Shown: positions 24,185 through 34,627 of the stretch, in pieces | Layout: the number at the start of each line of letters is the position of its first letter | Numbering within the stretch: position 1 is the first letter of the stretch | Origin: Nosocomiicoccus ampullae | GTDB lineage: Bacteria > Bacillota > Bacilli > Staphylococcales > Salinicoccaceae | Assembly (NCBI RefSeq): GCF_019357495.1 | Contig: NZ_CP079110.1 | Span: 744,001 to 808,000 of the forward strand | DNA: 64,000 bases | Direction: 5' to 3' | Position numbers and translations under genes: made by a program | Notes under the pieces: generated by a model | Seen by the model: the letters and a program-made list of their open reading frames with translations, nothing else | Database searches by the model: none | What the model was told of the DNA's origin: nothing

Positions 24185-25258
24185 ATGAGTGAACTAAAGA
24201 AAACACCACTTAATAATTATTATCAAGAAGTTGGTGCCAAACTTGTTGATTTTGGTGGCTGGGAAATGCCAGTTCAATTTACAAGCATTATTGAGGAGCA
24301 CAAAGCAGTACGTGAAGACGTCGGTATTTTTGATGTTTCTCATATGGGTGAAGTAAGAGTTACTGGAAATGAAGCTGTTGATTTTCTTAACTATGCATTG
24401 ACAAATGATGTATCTAAATTAAAAGTCAACCGTGCACAGTACACAACAATTGCCAACGAAAAAGGTGGAGTTATTGACGACTTATTAATTTATAAGTTAG
24501 ATGAAAATGAATTCTTCTTAGTTCCTAACGCTGGTAATAAGGACACTGACTATGAATGGCTAACAGGAATTGAAGGTTTCGATGTTGAAATTACAGATGA
24601 ATCTGATGATTATGCAGTAATTGCTATTCAAGGTCCTAACTCACGTGAAATGGTACAAAAACACACGGATGAAGATATTTCTGAAATGAAAATGTTCAAT
24701 GCTAAACAAGATATCGATCTTGCAGGGCACACTGTGTTACTTTCTCAAAGTGGATACACTGGTGAAGATGGTTTTGAAATTTACATGAAACCAGATTCAT
24801 TAGAACCATTATGGAAAGTATTTAAAGAAGATGGAGCAGCTGAATGTGGACTTGGTGCAAGAGACACATTAAGACTTGAAGCAGGTTTACCACTTCATGG
24901 TCAAGACTTATCTCCAGAAATTACACCGATTGAAGCTAGAATTGGCTTTGCTGTTAATGCTAAGAAAGAAAAGTTCATTGGTGGAGAAGTCTTAAAAGAT
25001 CAAAAAGAAAATGGAGCACCACGCCGTTTATCAGCATTTGAAATGACTGGTAAAGGTATTCCTAGAACAGACTACGAAGTTTACGATAATGACGGAAATA
25101 AAGTCGGTTACGTAACAAGTGGAACAAAATCACCATCAACTGGTAAAGCAATTGGTTTTGCATTAGTTGATACAGATTTCTATGAAGAAGGTAAGGAATT
25201 TATCGTAAAAGTTCGTAAACGTGAAATTCCAGCTAAATTTGTTAAAAACTTTAAATAA
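24185..25258 (+). CDS. gcvT: glycine cleavage system aminomethyltransferase (T protein)
   Basis: 357 residues. It takes the aminomethyl group from lipoylated H protein, giving methylene-THF and ammonia. N-terminal WEMPVQF and FDVSHMGE, the folate-site Asp/Asn region (RAQYT, GGVIDD) and [12 protein letters not shown] are typical. ATG follows GGGAGGA. First gene of gcvT-gcvPA-gcvPB behind the glycine riboswitch. The H protein gene is not in the window. Confidence 0.96.
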   Translation: MSELKKTPLNNYYQEVGAKLVDFGGWEMPVQFTSIIEEHKAVREDVGIFDVSHMGEVRVTGNEAVDFLNYALTNDVSKLKVNRAQYTTIANEKGGVIDDLLIYKLDENEFFLVPNAGNKDTDYEWLTGIEGFDVEITDESDDYAVIAIQGPNSREMVQKHTDEDISEMKMFNAKQDIDLAGHTVLLSQSGYTGEDGFEIYMKPDSLEPLWKVFKEDGAAECGLGARDTLRLEAGLPLHGQDLSPEITPIEARIGFAVNAKKEKFIGGEVLKDQKENGAPRRLSAFEMTGKGIPRTDYEVYDNDGNKVGYVTSGTKSPSTGKAIGFALVDTDFYEEGKEFIVKVRKREIPAKFVKNFK

Positions 25259-25287
25259 AAATTATTAATACTTTAAGGAGTGTAAAT

Positions 25288-26631
25288 ATGAGTCATCGTT
25301 ATTTACCGGTAACAGAAAAAGACAAGCAAGAGATGTTAGACGTCATTGGCATTAAAGATGTTAATGAATTATTCTCTGATATCCCTGAAGAAGTTAGGTT
25401 CAAAGGTGATTTAAATATAGAACCTGCGAAAGATGAGTACTCTCTAATGAGAGAACTTACTAGAATTTCTAACAAAAATATAACTTCAGCAACACATTCA
25501 TCATTCTTAGGTGCTGGAGTTTATGATCACTATATTCCATCTGTAGTGGATTCTATTATTTCTAGATCAGAGTTTTATACTGCATATACACCTTATCAAC
25601 CAGAAGTTTCACAAGGTGAATTACAAGCAATCTTTGAATTCCAAACATTAATTTCTGAGTTAACAGGTTTACCAATTGCAAACTCATCAATGTACGATGG
25701 TCCAACTGCATTTGCTGAAGGTGCGACTATGGCTGCTGGAGCGACTAGAAAGAAAAAAGTAGTTGTTTCAGGTGCAGTGCACCCACAAACTTTAGAAGTT
25801 ATTAAAACATATACTCACGCACAAAACATTGAAGTAGTTGTTGCAGATTTAGATGGTACGACTACTGATTTAAAACATTTAGAAGAATTAGCTGATGAAG
25901 ATACTGCAGCAGTAATGGTTCAGTATCCTAACTTCTTTGGTTCAATTGAAGATTTAGAAGCAATTGAAAAGATTGCTCATAAACACAAAGGATTATTCAT
26001 TGTTAACTCAAATCCACTTGCAATTTCATTATTAACACCTCCAGGAGAATTTGGTGCAGACATTGTTACTGGTGATACACAAGTATTCGGTATTCCAGCA
26101 CAATTTGGTGGACCACACTGTGGATATTTTGCTGCAACAAAAAAATTAATGAGAAGAATGCCTGGACGTCTTGTAGGTCAAACTCAAGATGATGATGGTA
26201 ATCGTGGATTCGTATTAACGTTACAAGCACGTGAACAACATATCCGTCGTGAAAAAGCGACTTCGAACATTTGTTCGAACCAAGCCCTAAATGCTTTAGC
26301 TTCATCAATTGCGATGAGTGCATTAGGTAAGTACGGTGTTGTTGAAATGGCTGAAAACAATATTCAAAACGCTCACTATGCTAAAGAAGCATTTAAATCA
26401 GCTGGATTTGAAGTTCTTGGTGACATGAACTTTAACGAGTTTGTAGTTAAGTTAAATAAAGATGTCACTGAAATTAACGATGAGCTATATGAAGATGGAT
26501 TTATTGGTGGTTATGACTTAGGTTTAGACTTTGATGAGTTCAAAAATCATATGCTTATCGCAGTCACTGAACTACGTTCTAAAGATGAAATTGATGCGTT
26601 TGTTGAAAGGTTAGGTGCTTATAATGGCTAA
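25288..26631 (+). CDS. gcvPA: glycine dehydrogenase (decarboxylating) subunit 1
   Basis: 447 residues, the non-catalytic-lysine half of the split P protein. [17 protein letters not shown] start, [10 protein letters not shown] and the Gly-rich [10 protein letters not shown] are typical of subunit 1. With GcvPB it decarboxylates glycine onto the H protein lipoyl arm. AAGGAG site 10 bases before ATG. Its end overlaps gcvPB by 8 bases. Confidence 0.96.
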   Translation: MSHRYLPVTEKDKQEMLDVIGIKDVNELFSDIPEEVRFKGDLNIEPAKDEYSLMRELTRISNKNITSATHSSFLGAGVYDHYIPSVVDSIISRSEFYTAYTPYQPEVSQGELQAIFEFQTLISELTGLPIANSSMYDGPTAFAEGATMAAGATRKKKVVVSGAVHPQTLEVIKTYTHAQNIEVVVADLDGTTTDLKHLEELADEDTAAVMVQYPNFFGSIEDLEAIEKIAHKHKGLFIVNSNPLAISLLTPPGEFGADIVTGDTQVFGIPAQFGGPHCGYFAATKKLMRRMPGRLVGQTQDDDGNRGFVLTLQAREQHIRREKATSNICSNQALNALASSIAMSALGKYGVVEMAENNIQNAHYAKEAFKSAGFEVLGDMNFNEFVVKLNKDVTEINDELYEDGFIGGYDLGLDFDEFKNHMLIAVTELRSKDEIDAFVERLGAYNG

Positions 26632-28108
26632 AAAAGGATCAAGTCCATTAATTTTCGAAAGAAGTATCGAGGATCGTTATGCATACTCGTTACCAAAACT
26701 TGATATCGAGAAACAAGATCTTTCTAATTTATTAGATGATAAATTTATCCGTAAAGAAAAAGCAGAATTACCAGAAATCAGTGAATTAGATTTAATTCGT
26801 CACTACACTGAACTATCAAATAAAAACTGGGGTATCGATACAGGATTCTATCCATTAGGTTCTTGTACAATGAAGTACAACCCTAAAATTAACGAGCAAG
26901 TTGCTCGCTTAACAGGGTTTGCAACTTCACACCCATTACAAAATGAAAAAGCAATTCAAGGATCACTTGAAATTACGTACCGTTTACAAGAGTCATTAAA
27001 AGAAATTACTGGTATGGATGAAATTTCATTACAATCTGCTGCTGGTGCTCAAGGTGAATGGACAGCATTAATTATGATTAAAGCATTCCACGAAGCAAAC
27101 GGAGATCACCAAAGAACAGAAGTAATCGTACCTGACTCAGCACACGGTACAAACCCAGCATCTGCTACAGTAGCTGGATTCAAAGCAGTAACAGTTAAGT
27201 CTAACGAAGACGGAACTGTTGATATTGAAGACTTAAAACGTGTTGTAAGTGATAAAACTGCAGCAATCATGTTAACTAACCCGAACACTTTAGGATTATT
27301 TGAAAAAGATATCTTAGAAATTAGAGATATTGTCCACGGTGCTGGAGGTAAATTATATTATGATGGAGCGAACTTAAACGCAATTATGGCTAAAGTTCGT
27401 CCTGGAGATATGGGCTTTGATGCTGTTCACTTAAACTTACACAAAACATTCACTGGTCCACACGGTGGTGGAGGTCCAGGTTCAGGTCCTATTGGAGTTA
27501 AAGCTGATTTAGCAGAGTTCTTACCAAAACCACATGTTAAAAAAGAAGGAGACACATTTAAATTAGACAACGACATTCCTAACAGTGTCGGACGTGTTAA
27601 ACCTTACTTTGGTAACTTTGCTATCTATCTACGTGCTTACACGTACATTAAAACTATGGGACCAGAAGGTCTGAAGAAAGTATCTGAAGATGCAGTATTA
27701 AACGCAAACTATATTATGAGACGTCTTGAAGGTGCATATCATCTTCCATTCAATCAACACTGTAAACACGAATTCGTGCTTAGCGGTGTAAACCAGAAAA
27801 AAGAAGGTGCACGTACGTTAGATGTTGCAAAACGTCTATTAGACTACGGCTACCATCCACCAACAATTTACTTCCCGCTTAACGTGGAAGAAGGTCTTAT
27901 GATTGAGCCGACAGAAACTGAATCTAAAGAAACTTTAGATGGCTTTGTTGATGCACTATTAAACATCGATAAAGAAATCAAAGAAGATTTAGACTTAGTT
28001 CTAGAAGCGCCTCATAATACTGTAATTGGACGTCTTGATGAAACTCAAGCAGCACGTCATCCAGTTTTACGTTTTGAAAGAGAAGACATCGTTGACGAGA
28101 AGAAATAA
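26624..28108 (+). CDS. gcvPB: glycine dehydrogenase (decarboxylating) subunit 2
   Basis: 494 residues from ATG 26624; the GTG at 26615 is in frame but lies in the ribosome binding site AGGTTAGGTG. Carries the pyridoxal phosphate lysine in [30 protein letters not shown] near residue 80 is the subunit 2 signature. Forms the P protein with GcvPA. Last gene of the operon; a strong terminator follows. Confidence 0.97.
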   Translation: MAKKGSSPLIFERSIEDRYAYSLPKLDIEKQDLSNLLDDKFIRKEKAELPEISELDLIRHYTELSNKNWGIDTGFYPLGSCTMKYNPKINEQVARLTGFATSHPLQNEKAIQGSLEITYRLQESLKEITGMDEISLQSAAGAQGEWTALIMIKAFHEANGDHQRTEVIVPDSAHGTNPASATVAGFKAVTVKSNEDGTVDIEDLKRVVSDKTAAIMLTNPNTLGLFEKDILEIRDIVHGAGGKLYYDGANLNAIMAKVRPGDMGFDAVHLNLHKTFTGPHGGGGPGSGPIGVKADLAEFLPKPHVKKEGDTFKLDNDIPNSVGRVKPYFGNFAIYLRAYTYIKTMGPEGLKKVSEDAVLNANYIMRRLEGAYHLPFNQHCKHEFVLSGVNQKKEGARTLDVAKRLLDYGYHPPTIYFPLNVEEGLMIEPTETESKETLDGFVDALLNIDKEIKEDLDLVLEAPHNTVIGRLDETQAARHPVLRFEREDIVDEKK

Positions 28109-28119
28109 GTCATAAATAA

Positions 28120-28156
28120 AAGAGCGATTCGAATTTATTTCGAATCGCTCTTATTT
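28120..28156 (+). terminator. gcv operon terminator, bidirectional
   Basis: AAGAGCGATTCGAA and TTCGAATCGCTCTT form a 14-base perfect stem with A and T runs outside. It also ends the leftward rhodanese gene, whose stop overlaps the T-run. Confidence 0.92.
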
Positions 28157-28538
28157 ATTTCTTGTTAATTTTACCTGTCCATTTAGAAATACCGCTTTTT
28201 AATACGTAAATATCCTTATGACCAAGTTTTTTTAAAATCCTCGCTGCTCTTAATGCAGTACGCCCATTTTGATCATATAAGTGTACAGGTTGATCCGTAC
28301 GCAATGATTTTGCTCTGCTGTTAAAAGTACTTAATGGGATATTACGAGCACCTAAAATATGACCGTGCTTATAGGCTTCTTTTTCTCGTAAATCGACAAG
28401 TTGAACTTTTCTTAGATTTTCGCTAAATTCATTCTCATCAACAATATTTACTCCTCGTACACTAATCACAGCGTTAACAATAAATAAAATTATTAATATT
28501 GCTAAAATAATTAATAAGATAATTGTAGTAGTACTCAC
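28155..28538 (-). CDS. membrane-anchored rhodanese-like protein (YqhL type)
   Basis: 127 residues. One N-terminal membrane helix (about 5-27), then a rhodanese domain with VDLREKEAYKHGHI and GARNIPL. At the place of the catalytic loop it reads LYDQNGRTA, so the Cys nucleophile (usual CxxGxR) is replaced by Asp and sulfur transfer is doubtful. Same position as Bacillus yqhL, next to lipM. Divergent from lipM. Confidence 0.88.
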   Translation of the reverse strand: MSTTTIILLIILAILIILFIVNAVISVRGVNIVDENEFSENLRKVQLVDLREKEAYKHGHILGARNIPLSTFNSRAKSLRTDQPVHLYDQNGRTALRAARILKKLGHKDIYVLKSGISKWTGKINKK

Positions 28539-28618
28539 AAAATCTCTCCTTTTTAGTTACAATATATATTATAGTGTGTTTACAATTTTTTTAAAAGTCT
28601 AAGTTAGGAGAGAGTTCA

Positions 28619-29434
28619 TTGACAACAGAATGGCTTTACATTAATAGTGGTAAAAATGATGCGTATTATAATATGGCATTAGATGAACTACTTATGAGAA
28701 AAATCGAGAGAAATGAAATCCCGCCTGTTTTAAGATTATATGAATGGGAAATACCAACACTGTCAATCGGATATTTTCAAAGAATACATAGAGAAATAGA
28801 TGTTGAGAAAGTCAAAGATTACGGTTATCAGCTCGTGAGAAGAAAAACTGGTGGTAGAGGTGTCTTACATGAACAAGAGCTTACATACAGTTTAGTATTA
28901 CCGGAAAGCTATGAAAACATGCCACAAACAGTAGCTCAAAGTTACAAAGTATTATCTACAGGTCTTCTAGAAGGATTTAAAAACTTGGGATTAGATGCTT
29001 ATTTTAGTATTCCAGAAAGAAAAAAATCTGAAATTAGATCGAGTGTTTGTTTCGATACAGCAAGTTGGTATGAATTAGTTGTAGAGGGTAGAAAAATTGC
29101 TGGGAGTGCTCAGACGAGAAATAATGGTGTAATTATGCAACATGGTTCTATTCTATTAGATGTTGATATCGACCATCTATTTGACATGTTTAAATTTACA
29201 AATGAGCGTTTTAAAGAGAAAATGAAAAGTGGATTTAAATCAAAGGCTGTTGCTATTAATGACTTAACAGATAAACAGTTCACAGTGGATGATTTATATG
29301 TCGCATTTAAAAAAGGATTCGAAAATGGATTAGATATGCATACGACAGAGTATAGACTTACAGAAAAAGATAAAGAAGAGTTAGAAGTCCTTATAGAAAC
29401 TTATAAGTCAGATGAATGGAATTATAAAAGATAA
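28619..29434 (+). CDS. lipM: octanoyltransferase LipM
   Basis: 271 residues from TTG 28619, behind AGGAGAGAG. Transfers octanoate from acyl carrier protein to the glycine cleavage H protein, the first step of lipoate synthesis. RRKTGGRGVLHEQELTYS (about 75-92) and EGRKIAGSAQTR with the conserved Lys form the LplA-like site. Cys144 in SSVCFDTAS fits the acyl-carrying Cys of LipM. Lying right after gcv fits its substrate. LplA-type ligases lack that Cys arrangement, so LipM is preferred. Confidence 0.88.
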   Translation: MTTEWLYINSGKNDAYYNMALDELLMRKIERNEIPPVLRLYEWEIPTLSIGYFQRIHREIDVEKVKDYGYQLVRRKTGGRGVLHEQELTYSLVLPESYENMPQTVAQSYKVLSTGLLEGFKNLGLDAYFSIPERKKSEIRSSVCFDTASWYELVVEGRKIAGSAQTRNNGVIMQHGSILLDVDIDHLFDMFKFTNERFKEKMKSGFKSKAVAINDLTDKQFTVDDLYVAFKKGFENGLDMHTTEYRLTEKDKEELEVLIETYKSDEWNYKR

Positions 29435-29435
29435 A

Positions 29436-29475
29436 AAAACGTAAGTTTAGAGTTATTCTCTAAACTTACGTTTTC
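29436..29475 (+). terminator. lipM terminator, overlapping the end of the convergent gene
   Basis: AAAACGTAAGTTTAGAG (29436-29452) and its perfect complement (29458-29474) around loop TTATT, then CTTTTC. The right arm codes the last residues of the leftward membrane protein. Confidence 0.9.
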
Positions 29476-29674
29476 TTTTCGTTTTACGTAATGCACGTCT
29501 ATATTTTCTTTCGTCTTCAGATAATAGGAAATAATAATATATCGCATATAAGATTAAGCCGATGATAACAAGTGATAATGCCATATTAAAAATCATATTA
29601 AAAACATTATCTAAGTTAGTAATTAATCCAATAAATGCGATGATTAATACAAAGTAAAATAATCCTTTTTTCAA
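29453..29674 (-). CDS. small membrane protein with a basic tail, function unknown
   Basis: 73 residues: two hydrophobic helices (about 5-22 and 28-50) and a strongly basic C-terminus rich in Arg and Lys (RRALRKTKRKRKF). I do not recognise a family. The ATG follows GAGGTTGATT on the minus strand. It follows the lipoprotein gene by 11 bases, so the two form a small operon between lipM and pepQ. Two small hypothetical genes lie at this place in Staphylococcus too, as I recall. Confidence 0.75.
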   Translation of the reverse strand: MKKGLFYFVLIIAFIGLITNLDNVFNMIFNMALSLVIIGLILYAIYYYFLLSEDERKYRRALRKTKRKRKFRE

Positions 29675-29685
29675 ATAATCAACCT

Positions 29686-30249
29686 CTATAAATATTTATT
29701 TAAATCTTTAATATTGTCTATTGACTCTTTTATTTTTTTATCGTCGTCTTTGTCAATTGCTTCTTTCAATGATTTTAATTCTTTAAGTAGATTACTATTG
29801 AATATTTCTATTTTATTATGTTGGCGTGTGAGCGTATCTTGTAACTTTAACTCATCTACGTCATCGTTATATTCTTTTATAATATTTGTCATATCACTTT
29901 CGATATCACTAATTTTTCCGCCACTAATTTTTTCATCTTTTTTATAACTATTAATTTCTAAAGTAAGTCTTTCTAGTTCTTGTTCAGTCGATCTTGCATA
30001 TTTTTTAACAATGCTTTGATAGTCATCAATATTAGAGTCCTTTTTATCGCGGTTAATACGTGCAATTTCTTCTTCAATATTATTAAAATCATCTTTTAAT
30101 TGTTTATTTTCTACTTCAAGAGTATGTAATTCCTCTTCAAGATCTTCTACTCTTTTAGATTTTTGTTCGAACTTTTCATCTAAATTCTCTGATGAACAGG
30201 CAGTTAATAATAATGTTAATGATAAAAGTAACAGTGAATTTTTCATCAT
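29686..30249 (-). CDS. coiled-coil lipoprotein, function unknown
   Basis: 187 residues from ATG 30249; a second ATG follows at once. Signal peptide ends LLTAC, so lipidated Cys18. The rest is almost wholly charged helix with heptads (about 25-75, 85-125, 140-185), with no catalytic motif. Probably a surface lipoprotein facing the cell wall. It may correspond to the lipoprotein seen near pepQ in staphylococci, though the EMYY motif I associate with that one is absent. Co-transcribed with the small membrane protein. Confidence 0.8.
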   Translation of the reverse strand: MMKNSLLLLSLTLLLTACSSENLDEKFEQKSKRVEDLEEELHTLEVENKQLKDDFNNIEEEIARINRDKKDSNIDDYQSIVKKYARSTEQELERLTLEINSYKKDEKISGGKISDIESDMTNIIKEYNDDVDELKLQDTLTRQHNKIEIFNSNLLKELKSLKEAIDKDDDKKIKESIDNIKDLNKYL

Positions 30250-30357
30250 AATCCCTCACAATACTTTATTATCTTATCATTTCTTTTTAATTTTGAAAAA
30301 GAAAATGAAATGTTATAAAAAATACTGTAAACTACGAAGTAAGGAGTGAATCACATT

Positions 30358-31419
30358 ATGAAAAAACTAGACAACACAAAATCTCTATTAAAAAAATATG
30401 ACGTTGACGCTATTCTCATTATGAGTGAGTTTAACAGAAGATACTTATCAGATTTCACTGGTTCGAGTGGTGCGGTTATTATTACGAATGATGATGAATA
30501 TTTAATATCAGACTTTAGATATAACGTTCAAGCAAGAGAAGAATCTCCACATTTTGAATTTGTATTACAAAATAAAGGATTACTTCCATTTATTATTGAA
30601 TTTTTAAAATCAAAAGATATTAAAAAATTAGGTTTTGAAGGCGAATATACAAATTATAATGACTATTCCAAATTAGAAAGTGAATTTGATCTTGAAGCAA
30701 TAACTGGCGAATTTGAAAAGATGAGAATGATTAAATCTGAAGATGAGATTGCACATATTCAAAAAGCTTGTGAAATTGTCGATAAAGCTTACGAACATAT
30801 TTTAACTTTTGTAAAAGCAGGAATGACAGAACTAGAAGTAAAAGCCGAGTTAGAATATAAAATGGCTCAACTTGGTTCTGAAGGACCAAGTTTTGATACA
30901 ATTGTAGCAAGTGGTTATAGAGGTGCGTTACCACACGCAACACCTTCAGAAAAAGTCATTGAAGATGGAGATTTAGTAACTCTAGATTTTGGCGCGACAT
31001 ATAACGGGTACGTATCTGATATTACGCGTACATTTGGTGTAGGTAATGTTTCAGATGAGTTAAAAAATGTGTATAATATTGTGTTAGAAAGTCAATTAAA
31101 ATCTTTAGAAACGATTAAAGTAGGCTTTACTGGTAAAGAAGCTGATAAAGTTGCTAGAGACATCATTACTGAGAACGGTTATGGTGATAATTTCGGGCAT
31201 TCTCTTGGCCATGGAATCGGTTTAGAGGTTCATGAAGGACCAGGTCTAGCAAAAACAGTTGATACAGTGTTAGAAGAAAATATGATTATTACAATCGAAC
31301 CAGGAATCTATGTTGAGGATCTTGGTGGCGTAAGAATTGAAGACGATGCGATTGTAACAACAGAAGGGCTTAAAAAATTAACACATAGTAGTAAAGAGCT
31401 TTTCATCATTAACAACTAG
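30358..31419 (+). CDS. M24 family Xaa-Pro peptidase (YqhT/PepQ type)
   Basis: 353 residues. Creatinase-like N-terminal domain then the pita-bread metalloprotease domain. Metal ligands are visible as [10 protein letters not shown] (Asp), SDITRTF (Asp), [14 protein letters not shown] (His), TIEPGIY (Glu) and VRIEDD (Glu). Releases N-terminal residues before proline. ATG 30358 chosen; the in-frame GTG 30346 is inside the AAGGAGTG site. 11 bases before efp, as in Bacillus (yqhT-efp). Confidence 0.92.
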   Translation: MKKLDNTKSLLKKYDVDAILIMSEFNRRYLSDFTGSSGAVIITNDDEYLISDFRYNVQAREESPHFEFVLQNKGLLPFIIEFLKSKDIKKLGFEGEYTNYNDYSKLESEFDLEAITGEFEKMRMIKSEDEIAHIQKACEIVDKAYEHILTFVKAGMTELEVKAELEYKMAQLGSEGPSFDTIVASGYRGALPHATPSEKVIEDGDLVTLDFGATYNGYVSDITRTFGVGNVSDELKNVYNIVLESQLKSLETIKVGFTGKEADKVARDIITENGYGDNFGHSLGHGIGLEVHEGPGLAKTVDTVLEENMIITIEPGIYVEDLGGVRIEDDAIVTTEGLKKLTHSSKELFIINN

Positions 31420-31430
31420 GGGGAAATAAA

Positions 31431-31988
31431 ATGATTTCAGTAAACGATTTTAAAACAGGACTTACAGTTGAAGTGGATAACGGTATTTGGAGAGTTATCG
31501 ATTTCCAACACGTTAAACCAGGTAAAGGTGCAGCTTTTGTTCGCTCAAAACTAAGAAACTTACGTACAGGTTCGATTCAAGAAAAGACTTTTAGAGCTGG
31601 TGAAAAAGTTGGAACTGCACATATCGACAATAACAAAATGCAGTATTTATACAATGATGGTGACGATTACGTCTTTATGGATAATAACACTTTCGAGCAA
31701 GTATCAATACCAAGCAGTCAATTAGAAGATGAAATTAATTACCTAAAAGAAAACATGAACGTGTCAATTATGACATACGAAGGTGAAACGCTAGGTGTTG
31801 AATTACCTAAGACAGTTGAATTAGAAGTTGTAGAAACTGAACCAAGTATTAAAGGAGACACAGTTTCTGGTGCGACTAAAGAAGCTAAATTAGAAACAGG
31901 GCTATCAATTCAAGTACCGTTATTTGTTAACAACGGTGATGTTTTAATTGTAAACACTGAGGAAGGCGCATACGTGTCAAGAGCATAA
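31431..31988 (+). CDS. efp: elongation factor P
   Basis: 185 residues, three beta-barrel domains. Binds ribosomes stalled at polyproline and promotes peptide bond formation. The loop [19 protein letters not shown] has the conserved Lys at about position 32 in PGKG, as expected of 5-aminopentanol-type Bacillus EF-P. ATG follows AGGGGG. Terminator at its end. Confidence 0.97.
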   Translation: MISVNDFKTGLTVEVDNGIWRVIDFQHVKPGKGAAFVRSKLRNLRTGSIQEKTFRAGEKVGTAHIDNNKMQYLYNDGDDYVFMDNNTFEQVSIPSSQLEDEINYLKENMNVSIMTYEGETLGVELPKTVELEVVETEPSIKGDTVSGATKEAKLETGLSIQVPLFVNNGDVLIVNTEEGAYVSRA

Positions 31989-31992
31989 TTTT

Positions 31993-32022
31993 AAAAGCAG
32001 ATAATTTTATCTGCTTTTTTTA
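31993..32022 (+). terminator. efp terminator
   Basis: AAAAGCAGATAA and TTATCTGCTTTT form a 12-base perfect stem followed by TTTAG. Confidence 0.9.
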
Positions 32023-32092
32023 GTTACTAATTGAATTGGTCGTACCACTTCAGTAAAATGTTATTATAAAGATTGCGTTAGGAGAAAAGTTA

Positions 32093-32524
32093 ATGAATTT
32101 AGAATATATAGATCAGCTAATTGAAAAAATGGATAAGGCAAGTCTTACAGAATTGTCTTATAAAGACAAAGTTATAGATATTAGCTTAAAACGCGAACCA
32201 AAAATAACTACTCAAGTTGCTCAACCTGTTTCTAAAACAGAAGTAACACCTGTTGAAAAGGAAACGATTAGTGATACTGAAGTACCAGAAGGTAAGACTA
32301 TTAAAGCTCCGATGGTTGGTACTTTTTATCAATCTCCTTCACCAGAAGCAGATCCATACATTCAGGTTGGCGATAAAATAGAAAACGATACAATAGTTTG
32401 TATTTTAGAAGCAATGAAACTCTTCAATGAGATTGAAGCAGAAGTATCCGGTGAAATTGTAGATATTTTAGTTGAAGATGGAGAAATGGTTGAGTATAAC
32501 CAACCATTGTTTAGAGTCAAATGA
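32093..32524 (+). CDS. accB: biotin carboxyl carrier protein of acetyl-CoA carboxylase
   Basis: 143 residues. An N-terminal region of about 65 residues with a Pro/Thr-rich linker, then the biotinyl domain with EAMKLFNE, the biotinylated Lys109. Carries carboxyl groups between AccC and the carboxyltransferase for fatty acid synthesis. ATG follows AGGAG. Overlaps accC by 4 bases. Confidence 0.97.
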   Translation: MNLEYIDQLIEKMDKASLTELSYKDKVIDISLKREPKITTQVAQPVSKTEVTPVEKETISDTEVPEGKTIKAPMVGTFYQSPSPEADPYIQVGDKIENDTIVCILEAMKLFNEIEAEVSGEIVDILVEDGEMVEYNQPLFRVK

Positions 32525-33873
32525 TAAAAAAAGTACTTATCGCAAACCGAGGTGAAATTGCAGTACGTATTATTCGTGCTTGCCATGAACTCGGTATAAA
32601 GACAGTAAGTGTTTACTCAGAGGCTGATAAAGATAGTTTACACCGGAAACTAGCGACTGAGTCATATTGTATTGGTCCTAAATTATCTAAAGATAGTTAC
32701 TTAGATATGATTAGTATAATTACAATTGCTCAGAATACTAATTGTGACGCAATTCATCCTGGATATGGTTTTTTAGCTGAAAATGTAGATTTTGCAGAGA
32801 TGTGTGAAGCGAGCAATTTAATTTTTATCGGTCCTCATTACAAAACGATTGGACTCATGGGTGTCAAAGACGTCGCTAAAAAGACGATGCAACAAGCAGG
32901 CGTACCAACTGTTCCAGGTTCAGACGGTGTCGTAAAAAATATTGACGATGCAAAAACAATTTCTAAAGATATTGGATATCCAGTTATTATAAAAGCAAGT
33001 TATGGTGGTGGCGGAAAAGGAATTCGCGTTGCACGTAACGAAGAAGAACTTATTCAAAATTATAAACTAACTGAACAAGAGGCAGAAAGTGCGTTTGGTA
33101 ATAAGAATTTATATATCGAAAAGTATATTACGAACTTTAGACATATTGAGATACAAGTACTCGGTGACTACCACGGCAATGTCGTTCATTTAGGCGAAAG
33201 AGATTGTACGATACAACGAAGAATGCAAAAACTTGTAGAAGAAGCAAATAGTCCAGTTTTAAGCGAAGAAATTAGAGAGGATATGGGTAATGCGGCAGTA
33301 CGTGCAGCAAAACATATCGATTATGTAAATGCTGGTACGATTGAATTTATTTATGATCTTGATGAGAAAAAGTATTATTTTATGGAAATGAATACACGTA
33401 TTCAAGTTGAGCACCCTGTGACAGAGATGGTGACTGGGGTAGATTTAGTTAAAATGCAACTTAAAGTTGCGATGCGTGAAGAAATTCCATTTACTCAAGA
33501 AGACATTAAATTTAAAGGACATTCATTTGAATTTAGAATCAATGCAGAAAATCCGTATAAAAACTTTATGCCATCAGCAGGCAAAATCACAAAATTTATA
33601 GAACCCGGTGGTTTTGGTGTGAGACTTGAAACGGCAAGTTATCAAGGGTATACAATACCGCCGTATTACGATTCGATGATCGCTAAACTTATCGTCTTTG
33701 GAGAAGATAGAAGGGACGCATTACAAGTTGCAAGACGCGCCTTAAATGAATTTATAATTGAAGGTATTGATACGACGATACCGTTTCATAAAAATATAAT
33801 TAATAATGAGGATTTCATCAACAACAATTATAATACTAATTTTCTTGAGCAACATGATATAATGAATGAATGA
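32521..33873 (+). CDS. accC: biotin carboxylase subunit of acetyl-CoA carboxylase
   Basis: 450 residues. ATP-grasp enzyme: [17 protein letters not shown] start, Gly-rich [30 protein letters not shown] and [15 protein letters not shown]. Carboxylates biotin on AccB using bicarbonate and ATP. The ATGA overlap with accB couples translation. Overlaps no further than the leader of the Asp23-family gene, whose ribosome binding site is in its last codons. Confidence 0.98.
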   Translation: MIKKVLIANRGEIAVRIIRACHELGIKTVSVYSEADKDSLHRKLATESYCIGPKLSKDSYLDMISIITIAQNTNCDAIHPGYGFLAENVDFAEMCEASNLIFIGPHYKTIGLMGVKDVAKKTMQQAGVPTVPGSDGVVKNIDDAKTISKDIGYPVIIKASYGGGGKGIRVARNEEELIQNYKLTEQEAESAFGNKNLYIEKYITNFRHIEIQVLGDYHGNVVHLGERDCTIQRRMQKLVEEANSPVLSEEIREDMGNAAVRAAKHIDYVNAGTIEFIYDLDEKKYYFMEMNTRIQVEHPVTEMVTGVDLVKMQLKVAMREEIPFTQEDIKFKGHSFEFRINAENPYKNFMPSAGKITKFIEPGGFGVRLETASYQGYTIPPYYDSMIAKLIVFGEDRRDALQVARRALNEFIIEGIDTTIPFHKNIINNEDFINNNYNTNFLEQHDIMNE

Positions 33874-33883
33874 GGTGACAACG

Positions 33884-34237
33884 ATGGAAGTATTAGGACA
33901 TGATGAAACTATAGGTAAAATTAAAATTTCAACAGAAGTACTCGAAGTGATTTCAAGCATTTCTGTGCTTGAAACTAAAGGTGTTGCTTCGTTACAGAAT
34001 AATTTTGCAAGTGGAACTATTGAAAAATTTGGTAAAAAATATCGTGGAAAAGGCATAAGAGTCGATGAAAAAGATGGTTATTTAAAAATCTCTGCTTTTG
34101 TAAATCTTTCAGACGATAAAAATGTACACAAAATTGCTGAGGACATTCAAGAGAATATCAAGCAATCAATCTCAACTATGTTAGATATTAACGTCATTGA
34201 TGAAATTAACGTTCATATCGTAAATATTAATAAGTAA
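33884..34237 (+). CDS. Asp23/Gls24 family envelope stress protein (YqhY type)
   Basis: 117 residues from ATG 33884, behind GAGGTGA. Asp23/Gls24 (DUF322) domain throughout: GKIKISTEVLEVISSI start, then TKGVASL and the alternating strand region. The Bacillus counterpart between accC and nusB is YqhY, linked to control of acetyl-CoA carboxylase and membrane lipid balance. No membrane anchor is visible. Confidence 0.9.
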   Translation: MEVLGHDETIGKIKISTEVLEVISSISVLETKGVASLQNNFASGTIEKFGKKYRGKGIRVDEKDGYLKISAFVNLSDDKNVHKIAEDIQENIKQSISTMLDINVIDEINVHIVNINK

Positions 34238-34248
34238 TAGGTGTTTTT

Positions 34249-34623
34249 ATGAACAGACATGAACAAAGAGTTAAGGCATTTCAAATATTATTCCAAATCG
34301 ATAATGATATTGTAGATTTAAATAGCGTAAAGTTTTTTGACTTATATTTAACGATGCCTTATATAAAAGAAACTATTGACTATTATATTGAACATCAAGA
34401 TGAAATTAATAAGACTATTAGTGCAAAATTAAATAATTATACACTTGATCGAATTAGTAAGGTAGATAGAAATGTGTTAAGGCTAGCTGCTTCAGAACTT
34501 CTATCTACAAATACACCAAAGAAAATTATTGTTAATGAGGCTGTTAAAATAACAAAAATCTACAGTGACGTAAACAGTTATAAGTTTGTGAACGGTGTAC
34601 TTAAAAACTTTATAAACGAGTGA
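34249..34623 (+). CDS. nusB: transcription antitermination factor NusB
   Basis: 124 residues, all-helical, start NRHEQRVKAFQILFQID. It acts with NusE/S10 at boxA of rRNA operons. KVDRNVLRLAASELL and VNEAVKITKIYS are conserved family segments. The ribosome binding site is poor (TAGGTG). xseA follows 4 bases later. Confidence 0.93.
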   Translation: MNRHEQRVKAFQILFQIDNDIVDLNSVKFFDLYLTMPYIKETIDYYIEHQDEINKTISAKLNNYTLDRISKVDRNVLRLAASELLSTNTPKKIIVNEAVKITKIYSDVNSYKFVNGVLKNFINE

Positions 34624-34627
34624 TACT

